From Desulfosporosinus sp. UBA5188 (GTDB taxonomy: Bacteria; Bacillota; Desulfitobacteriia; Desulfitobacteriales; Desulfitobacteriaceae): a DNA stretch of 42,447 nt. Where the stretch lies: NCBI GenBank assembly GCA_002413075.1, contig DHWG01000095.1:1-42447 (forward strand). The letters are read 5' to 3'. This document shows, piece by piece, positions 33,747 through 41,081 of this stretch. The position numbers and the translations under genes were made by a program. The number at the start of each line of letters is the position of its first letter. Positions within the stretch are counted from its first letter, which is position 1. The notes below the pieces were generated by a model. It ran no database searches. It had not been told where the DNA came from and worked only from the letters and a program-made list of their open reading frames with translations.

Positions 33747-35343
33747 ATCTTTACAATCCTTTGGGAATCATCAATTAAGTGAACAAGTTTTACAGGCTCT
33801 GTCAGAGATGGGGTTCGAGGAACCTTCTCCTATTCAAAAAGAAGCGATACCACTCGCACTTGAAGGTCATGACCTTATTGGACAGGCTCAGACAGGGACT
33901 GGGAAAACGGCTGCTTTTGGAATCCCAATTACAGAGACGGTGAACCCTAAATTTCTAGCGATACAAGCGCTGATTGTAACTCCAACTCGTGAATTGGCGA
34001 TACAGGTTGCTGAAGAAATCGCCAAAATTGGCAAGTATCGGCATGTTAAGCTACTTCCTATTTATGGTGGACAGCCTATTGATCGCCAGATTCGTGCTTT
34101 GCGAATGGGATATCAAGTGGTCGTGGGAACGCCTGGTCGGTTATTAGATCACTTAAACCGGGGTACCCTTCGTCTGCAACATGTTAAAATGGTGGTATTA
34201 GATGAAGCCGACGAAATGCTGGATATGGGCTTTATCAAAGACATTGAGAGTCTATTAAAGGAAGTTCCCACTGAAAATCGTCAAATGATGCTCTTCTCAG
34301 CAACCATGCCGCCGGGAATCCGTAAATTGGCTCAAACCTATATGAAAAACCCTCGTTCTGTCTCCGTTAGTCGGGATGAATTAACCGTGCCGCAGATTGA
34401 GCAGGTTTTCTATGAGACGAGTGAAAGTATTAAAGTCGATGCTTTGTGCCGAATTATTGATAATGAGGATATCGGGCAAGGGATTATTTTTTGTCGCACG
34501 AAACGTGGAGTCGATGAACTGGTCGTGGCGCTGGAAGCCAGGGGATACTTTGCCGATGCCCTACATGGCGATTTAGACCAACAACACCGTGACCGAGTCA
34601 TGAAACGGTTCAGAGATGGTAAGTCGGAGTTATTGGTCGCCACCGATGTTGCGGCTCGAGGCTTGGATATCAATAATGTGACGCATGTCATTAACTTTGA
34701 TATTCCTCAGGATCCAGTTTCTTATGTGCACAGGATTGGACGAACTGGGCGAGTTGGACGTAAAGGCCAGGCTATCACTCTGATTTTGCCGAAAGAATAC
34801 AGGCAACTTCGCTTGATCGAAAATCTTATTAAGACAAGAATTCGCCGCCAAGAGCTTCCACCCATGGCTGATTTAAGTGAACATCAGGCCGAAAATCTGA
34901 AGAATCAACTCATTAGACTTGTTAAAGGCAACGACTTAGAAAATTACCGGGCCATTGTTGGTGATTTACTCGATGAATATGATGCCTCAGATGTAGCCGC
35001 TGCTGCCTTAAAGTATGCGGTCGAGGGAGCAAGTGTTGAAGAGAAAGAGCCAGAGGCTATTAATTTTGAAAACACTGGAGCGGCCGCGGGAATGGTGCGC
35101 TTTTTTATGAACATCGGTAGGGTACAACAAATTTCCCCTCAAGAGATCAGCCAGTGGATTGCTAAAGAAAGTGGCATACCGGGTAATCTCATTGGAATGA
35201 TTAATATTTATGATCGATTTACGTTTGCTGAGGTACCCATGGAATATGCTTCTAGAGTTTTGAGGAGTATGCATCAGGCTATGTTTAAAGGACGTAGGGT
35301 CAGTGTTGAACCGGCCAAAGCCCGTGAAGCTGCTGATTATTAG
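33736..35343 (+). CDS. DEAD-box ATP-dependent RNA helicase with DbpA-type RNA-binding domain
   Basis: This protein of about 535 residues has all the DEAD-box motifs: the Q motif region (FEEPSPIQKEAIPLA), AQTGTGKT, PTRELA, DEAD at 156-159 (VLDEADEMLDMGF), SAT, and HRIGRTGRVGR. The C-terminal ~75 residues (VRFFMNIGRVQQISPQEISQ) form a DbpA RNA-binding domain, as in CsdA/DeaD and DbpA. It probably acts in ribosome assembly or RNA turnover with RNase Y. GTG 33736 is 11 bases after AAAGGAG; GTG 33715 is alternative. It overlaps cinA by 11 bases, indicating coupling. Confidence 0.92.
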   Translation: MTVESLQSFGNHQLSEQVLQALSEMGFEEPSPIQKEAIPLALEGHDLIGQAQTGTGKTAAFGIPITETVNPKFLAIQALIVTPTRELAIQVAEEIAKIGKYRHVKLLPIYGGQPIDRQIRALRMGYQVVVGTPGRLLDHLNRGTLRLQHVKMVVLDEADEMLDMGFIKDIESLLKEVPTENRQMMLFSATMPPGIRKLAQTYMKNPRSVSVSRDELTVPQIEQVFYETSESIKVDALCRIIDNEDIGQGIIFCRTKRGVDELVVALEARGYFADALHGDLDQQHRDRVMKRFRDGKSELLVATDVAARGLDINNVTHVINFDIPQDPVSYVHRIGRTGRVGRKGQAITLILPKEYRQLRLIENLIKTRIRRQELPPMADLSEHQAENLKNQLIRLVKGNDLENYRAIVGDLLDEYDASDVAAAALKYAVEGASVEEKEPEAINFENTGAAAGMVRFFMNIGRVQQISPQEISQWIAKESGIPGNLIGMINIYDRFTFAEVPMEYASRVLRSMHQAMFKGRRVSVEPAKAREAADY

Positions 35344-35421
35344 TGAACTCGTTCAACTAATGTTGGACATCGAGACATAGCTTGACGCTTTTAACAATGT
35401 TCTAACAATGTCTCGTTCAGC

Positions 35422-35450
35422 AAAAAGCTAACCACTGGTTAGCTTTTTTT
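35422..35450 (+). terminator. Intrinsic terminator before recA
   Basis: AAAAAGCTAACC (35422-35433), loop ACT and GGTTAGCTTTTT (35437-35448) form a 12-bp stem with a T tail. It isolates recA from the cinA-helicase transcript. Confidence 0.92.
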
Positions 35451-35506
35451 AAGCGTTATAATATTTTGTCATATAACAATTAATACTGTCGGTTTGAATA
35501 AACAAA

Positions 35507-35536
35507 TTGACAAGTATCGAGGGGTCCATTTATAAT
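35507..35536 (+). promoter_or_regulatory. Consensus sigma-A promoter of recA
   Basis: TTGACA (35507-35512), an 18-base spacer and TATAAT (35531-35536) match both consensus hexamers exactly. Initiation is expected at about 35543. Confidence 0.88.
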
Positions 35537-35540
35537 AAAC

Positions 35541-35554
35541 AGAACAGACGTTTT
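35541..35554 (+). promoter_or_regulatory. LexA (SOS) operator candidate at the recA start site
   Basis: AGAACAGACGTTTT matches the Bacillus SOS box CGAACRNRYGTTYC at all but the two outermost positions. It overlaps the predicted transcription start, where a bound LexA would block initiation. Confidence 0.65.
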
Positions 35555-35601
35555 GGCTAAACGCGATAATGCGTAGGAACCAATATGAGGAGGAAAACGG
35601 A

Positions 35602-36636
35602 ATGGCGGAAACAAATAAGCTGAAAGCACTTGACATTGCACTTGCTCAGATTGAAAAGCAATTTGGCAAAGGCTCGGTTATGAAACTTGGGGAATCTCCC
35701 GCGGCAATCGATGTTATCCCGACGGGTTCATTGGCGATAGACCTTGCCTTAGGGGTAGGAGGGGTGCCACGCGGACGAGTGATTGAAATCTACGGACCAG
35801 AGTCTTCGGGTAAAACAACCGTCGCCTTACATATTATAGCAGAAGCCCAAAAATTGGGCGGAGTGGCTGCATTTATTGATGCTGAGCATGCGCTCGATCC
35901 TGTCTATGCTAAGGCCTTGGGGGTAAATATTGTTGATTTGCTGGTTGCGCAACCAGATACAGGAGAACAGGGGTTAGAAATTTGTGAGGCCCTTGTGCGT
36001 AGTGCTGCTGTGGATGTCGTTGTCATCGACTCCGTCGCTGCCTTGGTTCCTCGTGCAGAGATCGAGGGGGAAATGGGAGACAATCATGTTGGCTTGCATG
36101 CCCGTCTCATGTCTCAGGCTTTGCGTAAGTTGACAGGATCTATCAGCAAGAGCGGTACTTGTGTCATTTTTATCAATCAAATTCGTGAAAAAATAGGCGT
36201 TATGTTTGGTAGCCCAGAAACCACTACGGGTGGAAGGGCGCTTAAGTTCTATGCCACGATCAGGATGGATATACGGCGGCAGGAAGCAATAAAAAATGGA
36301 CTGGATATTATCGGAAACAAAACCCGCGTTAAAGTCGTTAAAAATAAGGTCGCACCTCCCTTTAAACTCGCGGATTTCGATATTATGTATGGAGAAGGAA
36401 TTTCTCGTGAAGGAAGTATCGTGGATATTGGTACTGATATGGAGATTGTTACGAAGGCGGGGGCTTGGTACTCTTATAACGGAGAACGGTTAGGGCAGGG
36501 CCGAGAGAACGTCAAAGAATATCTTAAGGTCCATCCGGAGATGGCCAATACTCTCGAAAAATTGATTCGCACAAACATGAACCCTGTAGAAACCACGGAT
36601 GAATTACCGGAAGATGATTCTCTTGACGAGGTCTAA
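35602..36636 (+). CDS. recA: Recombinase RecA
   Basis: This 344-residue protein catalyses strand exchange and activates LexA self-cleavage. It has Walker A GPESSGKT (65-72), EHALDPVYAKALGVN, the VVIDSVAALVPRAEIEGEMGD segment, and FINQIREKIGVMFGSPETTTGG. The C-terminus is acidic, as usual. ATG 35602 follows GAGGAGG (35587-35593) at 8 bases; an in-frame ATG at 35569 would start ahead of this site and is unlikely. It overlaps recX by up to 38 bases. A strong promoter with a LexA-like box precedes it. Confidence 0.97.
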   Translation: MAETNKLKALDIALAQIEKQFGKGSVMKLGESPAAIDVIPTGSLAIDLALGVGGVPRGRVIEIYGPESSGKTTVALHIIAEAQKLGGVAAFIDAEHALDPVYAKALGVNIVDLLVAQPDTGEQGLEICEALVRSAAVDVVVIDSVAALVPRAEIEGEMGDNHVGLHARLMSQALRKLTGSISKSGTCVIFINQIREKIGVMFGSPETTTGGRALKFYATIRMDIRRQEAIKNGLDIIGNKTRVKVVKNKVAPPFKLADFDIMYGEGISREGSIVDIGTDMEIVTKAGAWYSYNGERLGQGRENVKEYLKVHPEMANTLEKLIRTNMNPVETTDELPEDDSLDEV

Positions 36637-37171
36637 ACCTCTCAAAAGCGCTCGGGAAGTTGCCTTGAATTGTTTAACACGCCGAGCCCTAACACATCAT
36701 GAACTGACGACCCGCCTCCTCGAGAAGGGCTATGAAAGCACGGAAGTTCAAGAGGTCCTAGAAAAAATGGAGAAAATAGGATATCTCAACGACCAAGAAC
36801 TGGCTTTGACGATTTCGCAAAATCGCCTTAGACGTTACTCACGGCGAAGGGTTCTACAAGATCTACAAAATCGAGGGTTAGTACCCCAAGTGGTAGAGCT
36901 AGCGTTGGAAGCAACGTACTCAAGCGCTGCTGAGTTTCATCAGTGTTTAACCCTTGCAAAACAATGGTGGTTAAGAGAGAGCCAGCGTTGGGACCGAATG
37001 ATTCAGCAAGACGTGCCCAAGAAGCCTCTGCCACGTGAATTAGCGGTTCAACAAAAAGTAGCCCGCAAGCTTATTCAGCGAGGGTATCCCTCTGATATGG
37101 TGAGAAACGTACTTTCTAAGCTTCAAACCATAGATCATGGAGACGAATATACAGTAGAACCTACTGTATAA
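36599..37171 (+). CDS. recX: RecA regulatory protein RecX
   Basis: This protein of about 190 residues modulates RecA filament activity. It has RecX three-helix repeats: ALNCLTRRALTHHELTTRLL, the YLNDQELALTISQNRLR segment, and a C-terminal AVQQKVARKLIQRGYPSDMV. The start is uncertain: ATG 36599, ATG 36614 and TTG 36623 are all in frame, and TTG 36623 has the best ribosome-binding site (GGAAG 9 bases upstream). All options overlap the end of recA, so translation is coupled. A 10-bp inverted repeat covers its last codons (37149-37171). Confidence 0.88.
   Translation: MNYRKMILLTRSKPLKSAREVALNCLTRRALTHHELTTRLLEKGYESTEVQEVLEKMEKIGYLNDQELALTISQNRLRRYSRRRVLQDLQNRGLVPQVVELALEATYSSAAEFHQCLTLAKQWWLRESQRWDRMIQQDVPKKPLPRELAVQQKVARKLIQRGYPSDMVRNVLSKLQTIDHGDEYTVEPTV
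37149..37171 (+). repeat. Perfect inverted repeat at the recX stop codon
   Basis: TATACAGTAG (37149-37158), AAC and CTACTGTATA (37162-37171) form a 10-bp hairpin with a 3-base loop. No T tract follows. It could protect the 3' end of recA-recX mRNA or act as a weak terminator. Confidence 0.5.
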
Positions 37172-37193
37172 TACGCACCTGTTTAGGACAAGC

Positions 37194-37222
37194 TTGACAT
37201 TGTTTGCAAATGATATTAAAAT
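37194..37222 (+). promoter_or_regulatory. Sigma-A promoter for the rny leader
   Basis: TTGACA (37194-37199), a 17-base spacer and TAAAAT (37217-37222) form a near-consensus promoter. The predicted start is about 37229, some 210 bases before rny. Confidence 0.75.
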
Positions 37223-37252
37223 CTTAACAGGGACCTGTCTCTGTTAAGATTT
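37219..37252. promoter_or_regulatory. 34-bp palindrome over the -10 and start site of the rny promoter
   Basis: AAATCTTAACAG (37219-37230) and CTGTTAAGATTT (37241-37252) are perfect complements. The inner GGAC/GTCT also pairs with one G-T, making a 16-bp arm around a CT centre. The position over -10 and +1 fits a repressor operator; it could also fold in RNA. Confidence 0.55.
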
Positions 37253-37399
37253 AACCTATAAAGGTTTTCTTATAGATTTCGTACTAGTCAGCTAGAAATA
37301 TAGAGTTTTTTGACTAACGAGAGGTGTAGGAAGCGGGTAAAAACACCCGCCTTTAAGGTTATGCTTAATGTGACTGGTTTTGGAAACCAGTTTTTTTAT
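37229..37399 (+). ncRNA. Structured leader RNA of rny ending in an intrinsic terminator (unassigned)
   Basis: This region without a gene can fold into a closed junction. P1 pairs 37253-37263 with 37351-37360 (10 bp, one bulged A). P2 pairs TAGTCA (37285-37290) with TGACTA (37311-37316). P3 pairs GCGGGT (37333-37338) with ACCCGC (37345-37350). A terminator follows: ACTGGTTT (37373-37380), TGG, AAACCAGT (37384-37391) and seven T. A local hairpin, CTATAA (37256-37261) with TTATAG (37270-37275), excludes P1, so two states are possible. This is the layout of a riboswitch or attenuator, but I recognise no known class. It could instead be a short independent RNA. Confidence 0.5.
37373..37399 (+). 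terminator. Intrinsic terminator 39 bases before rny
   Basis: An 8-bp stem with a TGG loop is followed by TTTTTTTATTTG. Since it lies between the local promoter and rny, rny expression requires readthrough, antitermination or another start site. Confidence 0.8.
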
Positions 37400-37437
37400 T
37401 TGTAAAAATATATTTTGATAAAAGGAGGTGTGCACGT

Positions 37438-38994
37438 ATGTCCACAACAGTTGCAACAGTTATTACCGGGTTAGTCGCCATTTTAATTGGGTTAACTTTG
37501 GGTATCTTTGTGGGTTGGCTTATTCGTAAAAATACTGCTGAAAAAGGTATCGGATCTGCAGAAGAAGAAGCAAAACGTATTGTTGAGAATGCCTTTTCTG
37601 CCGCTGAAAGCAAGAAAAGAGAATCTGTCGTTGCTGCTAAAGAAGAAGTCATGCATATTCGCAATGAGGTAGAAAAGGAAACTCGAGAACGTCGGAACGA
37701 ACTCCAGCGGCTTGAGCGACGCCTGCTGCAAAAAGAGGAGAGCTTAGACCGGAAAATTGAGTCGCTTGAACGTAAAGAAGAGAATCTGCATCGTAAAGAA
37801 AGCGACGTAGAACATCAAAAAGAAGAGTTAAACCTGCTTGTTGGCAAAGAACAAGCGGAACTCGAACGTTTATCTGGCCTGACCTCAGAAGAGGCCAAAC
37901 AGTTACTCCTGAAAAGAGTTGAAGAAGAAGTTCGTTATGAGTCGGCAATTATGATAAAGGAAATTGAGACTCGTGCCAAAGAAGAAGCTGAGAAAAAGGC
38001 TAAAAATATTATTGCCTTAGCGATTCAGCGGTGTGCAGCGGACCATGTAGCAGAGACAACGGTCTCCGTTGTGTCGTTGCCTAGTGACGAGATGAAAGGG
38101 AGAATTATTGGCCGTGAGGGTCGTAATATCCGTACTTTGGAAACTTTAACAGGCATTGATCTGATCATTGATGATACCCCTGAGGCTGTTATTTTGTCGG
38201 GGTTTGACCCAATACGCCGAGAAGTTGCACGTATTGCATTGGAAAAACTCATCGCAGATGGCCGCATCCACCCAGCACGAATTGAAGAAATGGTGGAAAA
38301 GGCTCAGAAGGAAGTTGACCAAAAGATCCGCGAAGAAGGGGAACAGGCAACGTTTGAGACAGGCGCGCACGGGTTGCATCCTGAATTAATTCGTTTACTT
38401 GGGCGACTTAAATTCCGTACGAGTTATGGTCAAAATGTCTTGAAACACTCTATTGAAGTGTCACACCTAGCAGGCTTAATGGCTGCGGAGTTAGGTGTGG
38501 ATATTCAGTTGGCTAAGCGAGCTGGTCTGTTACATGACATTGGCAAGGCTGTTGATCATGATATGGAAGGGACACACGTTCAAATCGGTGTTGATCTTGC
38601 CAGAAAGTACAAGGAATCCAGTGATATTATTCATGCAATAGAGGCTCATCATAATGATGTAGAACCGAAAACTATCGTTGCAGTCCTTGTGGCTGCTGCG
38701 GATGCAGTATCAGCAGCTCGCCCTGGAGCACGTAGAGAAACCCTGGAGACCTATATTAAACGGTTACAAAAACTCGAGGAAATAGCCGAGAGTTTTGAAG
38801 GGGTAGAAAAATGCTTTGCTATTCAAGCCGGACGTGAGGTTCGCATCATCGTTAAACCTGACAAGATTGACGACGTGCTTGCTCCACGAGTTGCGCGCGA
38901 GATTAGTAAGCGAATCGAAGAAGAACTAGAATACCCAGGACAAATTAAGGTTGTTGTTATTCGTGAAACGCGAGCGGTTGATTTTGCAAAATAA
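37438..38994 (+). CDS. rny: Ribonuclease Y
   Basis: This 518-residue endonuclease starts mRNA decay at the membrane. It has an N-terminal membrane helix (VITGLVAILIGLTLGIFVGWL), a long charged coiled coil (about 40-195), a KH RNA-binding domain (SDEMKGRIIGREGRNIRTLE, about 215-240) and an HD domain with H366-D367 (LLHDIGKAVDHD). Length matches Bacillus RNase Y. ATG 37438 follows AAAGGAGGTG. It follows the structured leader described above and is followed by a terminator. Confidence 0.96.
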   Translation: MSTTVATVITGLVAILIGLTLGIFVGWLIRKNTAEKGIGSAEEEAKRIVENAFSAAESKKRESVVAAKEEVMHIRNEVEKETRERRNELQRLERRLLQKEESLDRKIESLERKEENLHRKESDVEHQKEELNLLVGKEQAELERLSGLTSEEAKQLLLKRVEEEVRYESAIMIKEIETRAKEEAEKKAKNIIALAIQRCAADHVAETTVSVVSLPSDEMKGRIIGREGRNIRTLETLTGIDLIIDDTPEAVILSGFDPIRREVARIALEKLIADGRIHPARIEEMVEKAQKEVDQKIREEGEQATFETGAHGLHPELIRLLGRLKFRTSYGQNVLKHSIEVSHLAGLMAAELGVDIQLAKRAGLLHDIGKAVDHDMEGTHVQIGVDLARKYKESSDIIHAIEAHHNDVEPKTIVAVLVAAADAVSAARPGARRETLETYIKRLQKLEEIAESFEGVEKCFAIQAGREVRIIVKPDKIDDVLAPRVAREISKRIEEELEYPGQIKVVVIRETRAVDFAK

Positions 38995-39009
38995 TTAAAT
39001 AAGTGTTTG

Positions 39010-39045
39010 AACAGGCGATCCTGCGGATCGTCTGTTTCTTTATTC
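39010..39045 (+). terminator. Intrinsic terminator after rny
   Basis: AACAGGCGATC (39010-39020) pairs with GATCGTCTGTT (39026-39036), 11 bp with one G-T pair, loop CTGCG, followed by TCTTTATT. Confidence 0.82.
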
Positions 39046-39167
39046 AAAATTACCGAATCCCATATATGCCCAGCTTTAAACGGAGCGTTCTGAGCAGGAG
39101 ATTACACCCTGATGGCGAATAAATAATATGTTAAGGTCTTTGCAATAGAGAAGGGCGGATCACGGGG

Positions 39168-39680
39168 ATGTTGAGTCACTTGTTACATAAAGAGACAGGA
39201 CGAGTTCAAGATGGCGTTGGATTACTGAGCTCAATTCTGTTGAGATACGCTGAGGTAGGGTCGGTTCATTATTGGCTTGAGGAACATGCACTTAAATTTA
39301 CTTTTATGATTCAGCAACACCAGGAGGTCTCAGCTCTTCAGGAGATCTTAATACCCGCGTTGGGATTCTATCATCAACTTGAAGGGCAGAGCATGCGACT
39401 TTTTGATATCACTTGTCGCAGTGAGGAAAATATTTGTGTGATTACGGTCACTAGGGATGTTGATAGTATGACTCAGCGCGAAGTGGGCCTAATCGTTGAA
39501 CTGATCAAGGGGAAATATAAAAACCAGTTGATTTATGAAGAGCTATATCTACCTGAAGAAGAACAAATTTTTCAGGAAGAGATGATTACCAATATGTTGT
39601 CTTCAATCCACAGTGAGGCTATTAATAAAAACGTGGTCGCCTTGCGTGAAAAAGGTCGAGTCTTAGTATTTAAGAGCTAG
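39168..39680 (+). CDS. Conserved-looking hypothetical between rny and ymdB
   Basis: This 170-residue soluble protein shows no motif I recognise. It has no signal peptide or membrane helix. Its predicted secondary structure alternates helix and strand (KFTFMIQQHQEVSALQEIL; RLFDITCRSEENICVITVT), and it is mildly acidic. The start at ATG 39168 follows CGGGG with short spacing. It lies 52 bases before ymdB on the same strand, with a terminator between it and rny, so it probably belongs to the ymdB transcript. A role in RNA turnover or development could be guessed from neighbours, but nothing in the sequence shows it. Confidence 0.7.
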   Translation: MLSHLLHKETGRVQDGVGLLSSILLRYAEVGSVHYWLEEHALKFTFMIQQHQEVSALQEILIPALGFYHQLEGQSMRLFDITCRSEENICVITVTRDVDSMTQREVGLIVELIKGKYKNQLIYEELYLPEEEQIFQEEMITNMLSSIHSEAINKNVVALREKGRVLVFKS

Positions 39681-39732
39681 TTTACTGGCATTCTAAGGGT
39701 AACAATTAACAATGAGAAGGGAGGAATGTGCG

Positions 39733-40515
39733 TTGCACGTTCTTTTTATTGGAGATATTATGGGTAAGCCCGGAAGGGAAGCTGTTAAGCAATTCCTTAA
39801 ACCGATTCAATCGGAGTATAAAATTGATGTAACGATTGCCAATGCTGAGAATGCCGCAGCTGGGAAAGGATTAACCAAACAGATTGCCGAGGAACTGTAT
39901 GATCATGGAATTCAATTTTTGACGATGGGAAATCATGTATGGGATCAAAGGGAGATCATGAAATTTATCGATGGTGAACCAAGACTGGTTCGTCCTGCGA
40001 ACTATCCTGTGGGAGCACCCGGGCAGGGATTTGGGATTTTAAGAACCATGGGGCTAAAAATTGGAATTTTAAATCTCTCAGGACGTATATTTTTACCACC
40101 CCTCGATGATCCCTTCAGTTGCGCTATACGCTGTATTAATCAGATAAAACAGGAGACGCCCATCATTCTTGTGGATTTCCATGCTGAGGCAACGTCAGAA
40201 AAAGTTGCTTTGGGTTGGTTTCTTGATGGAAAGGTAAGCGCAGTTGTGGGCACTCACACCCACATTCAAACTGCCGATGCTCGCGTGCTGAATGAGGGTA
40301 CCGCTTATATTACAGATGTTGGCATGACAGGACCACGTGACTCAGTCTTGGGAATAAAGAAGGAAATTATTATCAATCGTTTTTTGACCCAACTTCCTGC
40401 GAAATTTGAAGTGGCTAGTGGCGCGATCCAGATCAATGCTGTGGTCTTAGATATTGATGAAAAATCTGGCAAAGCACGTCGAATCGAAAGGATTCAAAAG
40501 TTCACTGAGGCATAA
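39733..40515 (+). CDS. ymdB: YmdB-family metallophosphoesterase (2',3'-cyclic nucleotide phosphodiesterase)
   Basis: This protein of about 260 residues belongs to the calcineurin-like YmdB family, which in Bacillus hydrolyses cyclic nucleotides and steers biofilm versus motility decisions. Metal-site motifs are FIGDIMGKPGR, NAENAAAGKG, TMGNHVWDQ, DFHAEATSEK and GTHTHIQTADAR. TTG 39733 is preferred since GGAGG (39719-39723) lies 9 bases upstream and the protein then begins MHVLFIGDIMG as in homologues; ATG 39712 would precede this ribosome-binding site. The order rny, ymdB, spoVS matches Bacillus. Confidence 0.94.
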   Translation: MHVLFIGDIMGKPGREAVKQFLKPIQSEYKIDVTIANAENAAAGKGLTKQIAEELYDHGIQFLTMGNHVWDQREIMKFIDGEPRLVRPANYPVGAPGQGFGILRTMGLKIGILNLSGRIFLPPLDDPFSCAIRCINQIKQETPIILVDFHAEATSEKVALGWFLDGKVSAVVGTHTHIQTADARVLNEGTAYITDVGMTGPRDSVLGIKKEIIINRFLTQLPAKFEVASGAIQINAVVLDIDEKSGKARRIERIQKFTEA

Positions 40516-40535
40516 AGCCGTATTTAAGTCTATAG

Positions 40536-40568
40536 ATTAATATAAATCGGAAAACGATTGATATTAAT
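40536..40568. repeat. Inverted repeat upstream of the spoVS promoter
   Basis: ATTAATAT (40536-40543) and AATCG (40545-40549) mirror CGATT (40555-40559) and ATATTAAT (40561-40568), with one mismatch and a GAAAA loop. It touches the -35 of the sigma-H-like promoter. It may be an operator or the 3' hairpin of ymdB mRNA; there is no T tract. Confidence 0.55.
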
Positions 40569-40598
40569 AGAGGATTTTAAAGGCTGGTTCTAGAATAC
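40569..40598 (+). promoter_or_regulatory. Sigma-H-like promoter of spoVS
   Basis: AGAGGATTT (40569-40577) fits the sigma-H -35 consensus RnAGGAwWW fully. After 12 bases comes CTAGAATAC (40590-40598), carrying the -10 GAAT core. Bacillus spoVS is sigma-H dependent, which supports the call. Confidence 0.6.
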
Positions 40599-40654
40599 AT
40601 ATATTCAAAGTTGTGGTAATACTTGTAAAAAAATTCGAGCAGGAGGATGAATCT

Positions 40655-40930
40655 ATGGATGTATTAAAGGTTGATGTATTAAAAGTCTCAGCTAAATCTA
40701 GTCCGAATGCAGTGGCAGGAGCTCTTGCAGGAGTTCTTCGCGAGAGAGGCGGCGCAGAACTTCAAGCTATTGGAGCTGGAGCTCTCAACCAAGCTGTCAA
40801 AGCCGTCGCCATTGCTCGTGGTTTTGTGGCACCCAGCGGAGTGGATCTTATCTGTATTCCAGCCTTTACAGACGTGATCATTGACGGAGAAGAGAGAACG
40901 GCTATTAAGTTAATTGTTCAGCCACGTTAA
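40655..40930 (+). CDS. spoVS: Stage V sporulation protein S
   Basis: This 91-residue protein of the Alba-like SpoVS family affects septum formation and spore coat assembly. The core (VSAKSSPNAVAGALAGVLRERG onward to KLIVQPR) is extremely conserved. ATG 40655 follows AGGAGGA at 8 bases. The N-terminus reads MDVLKVDVLKVSAKS: the five residues DVLKV are duplicated, by a 15-bp tandem repeat, where other SpoVS proteins have one copy and about 86 residues. It stands alone behind a sigma-H-like promoter. Confidence 0.95.
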   Translation: MDVLKVDVLKVSAKSSPNAVAGALAGVLRERGGAELQAIGAGALNQAVKAVAIARGFVAPSGVDLICIPAFTDVIIDGEERTAIKLIVQPR

Positions 40931-40945
40931 AGGTCGATTAAGAAA

Positions 40946-40985
40946 CACCTGTTTGCTTTATTTATAAGTGGACAGGTGCTTTATT
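40946..40985 (+). terminator. Weak hairpin after spoVS
   Basis: CACCTGT (40946-40952) pairs with ACAGGTG (40972-40978) across a 19-base loop, followed by CTTTATTAT. The long loop and poor T tract make this a weak terminator. Confidence 0.5.
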
Positions 40986-41081
40986 ATGCGCATTTTTGGC
41001 TTATATTACATTTCATGGGACTGAATAGTTTGGTTTTAGAAACTAGAATAAGCGAATAAATGTAGCAAGGAGGTAGAAATT

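Noticed and set aside
35343..35360. GAACTCGTTC after the helicase stop as a second LexA box
   Set aside because: The half-sites are only 2 bases apart instead of the 4 required.
39046..39167. Search for an RNA gene or small peptide between rny and the hypothetical at 39168
   Set aside because: No tRNA-like fold, strong hairpin or supported small reading frame was seen.
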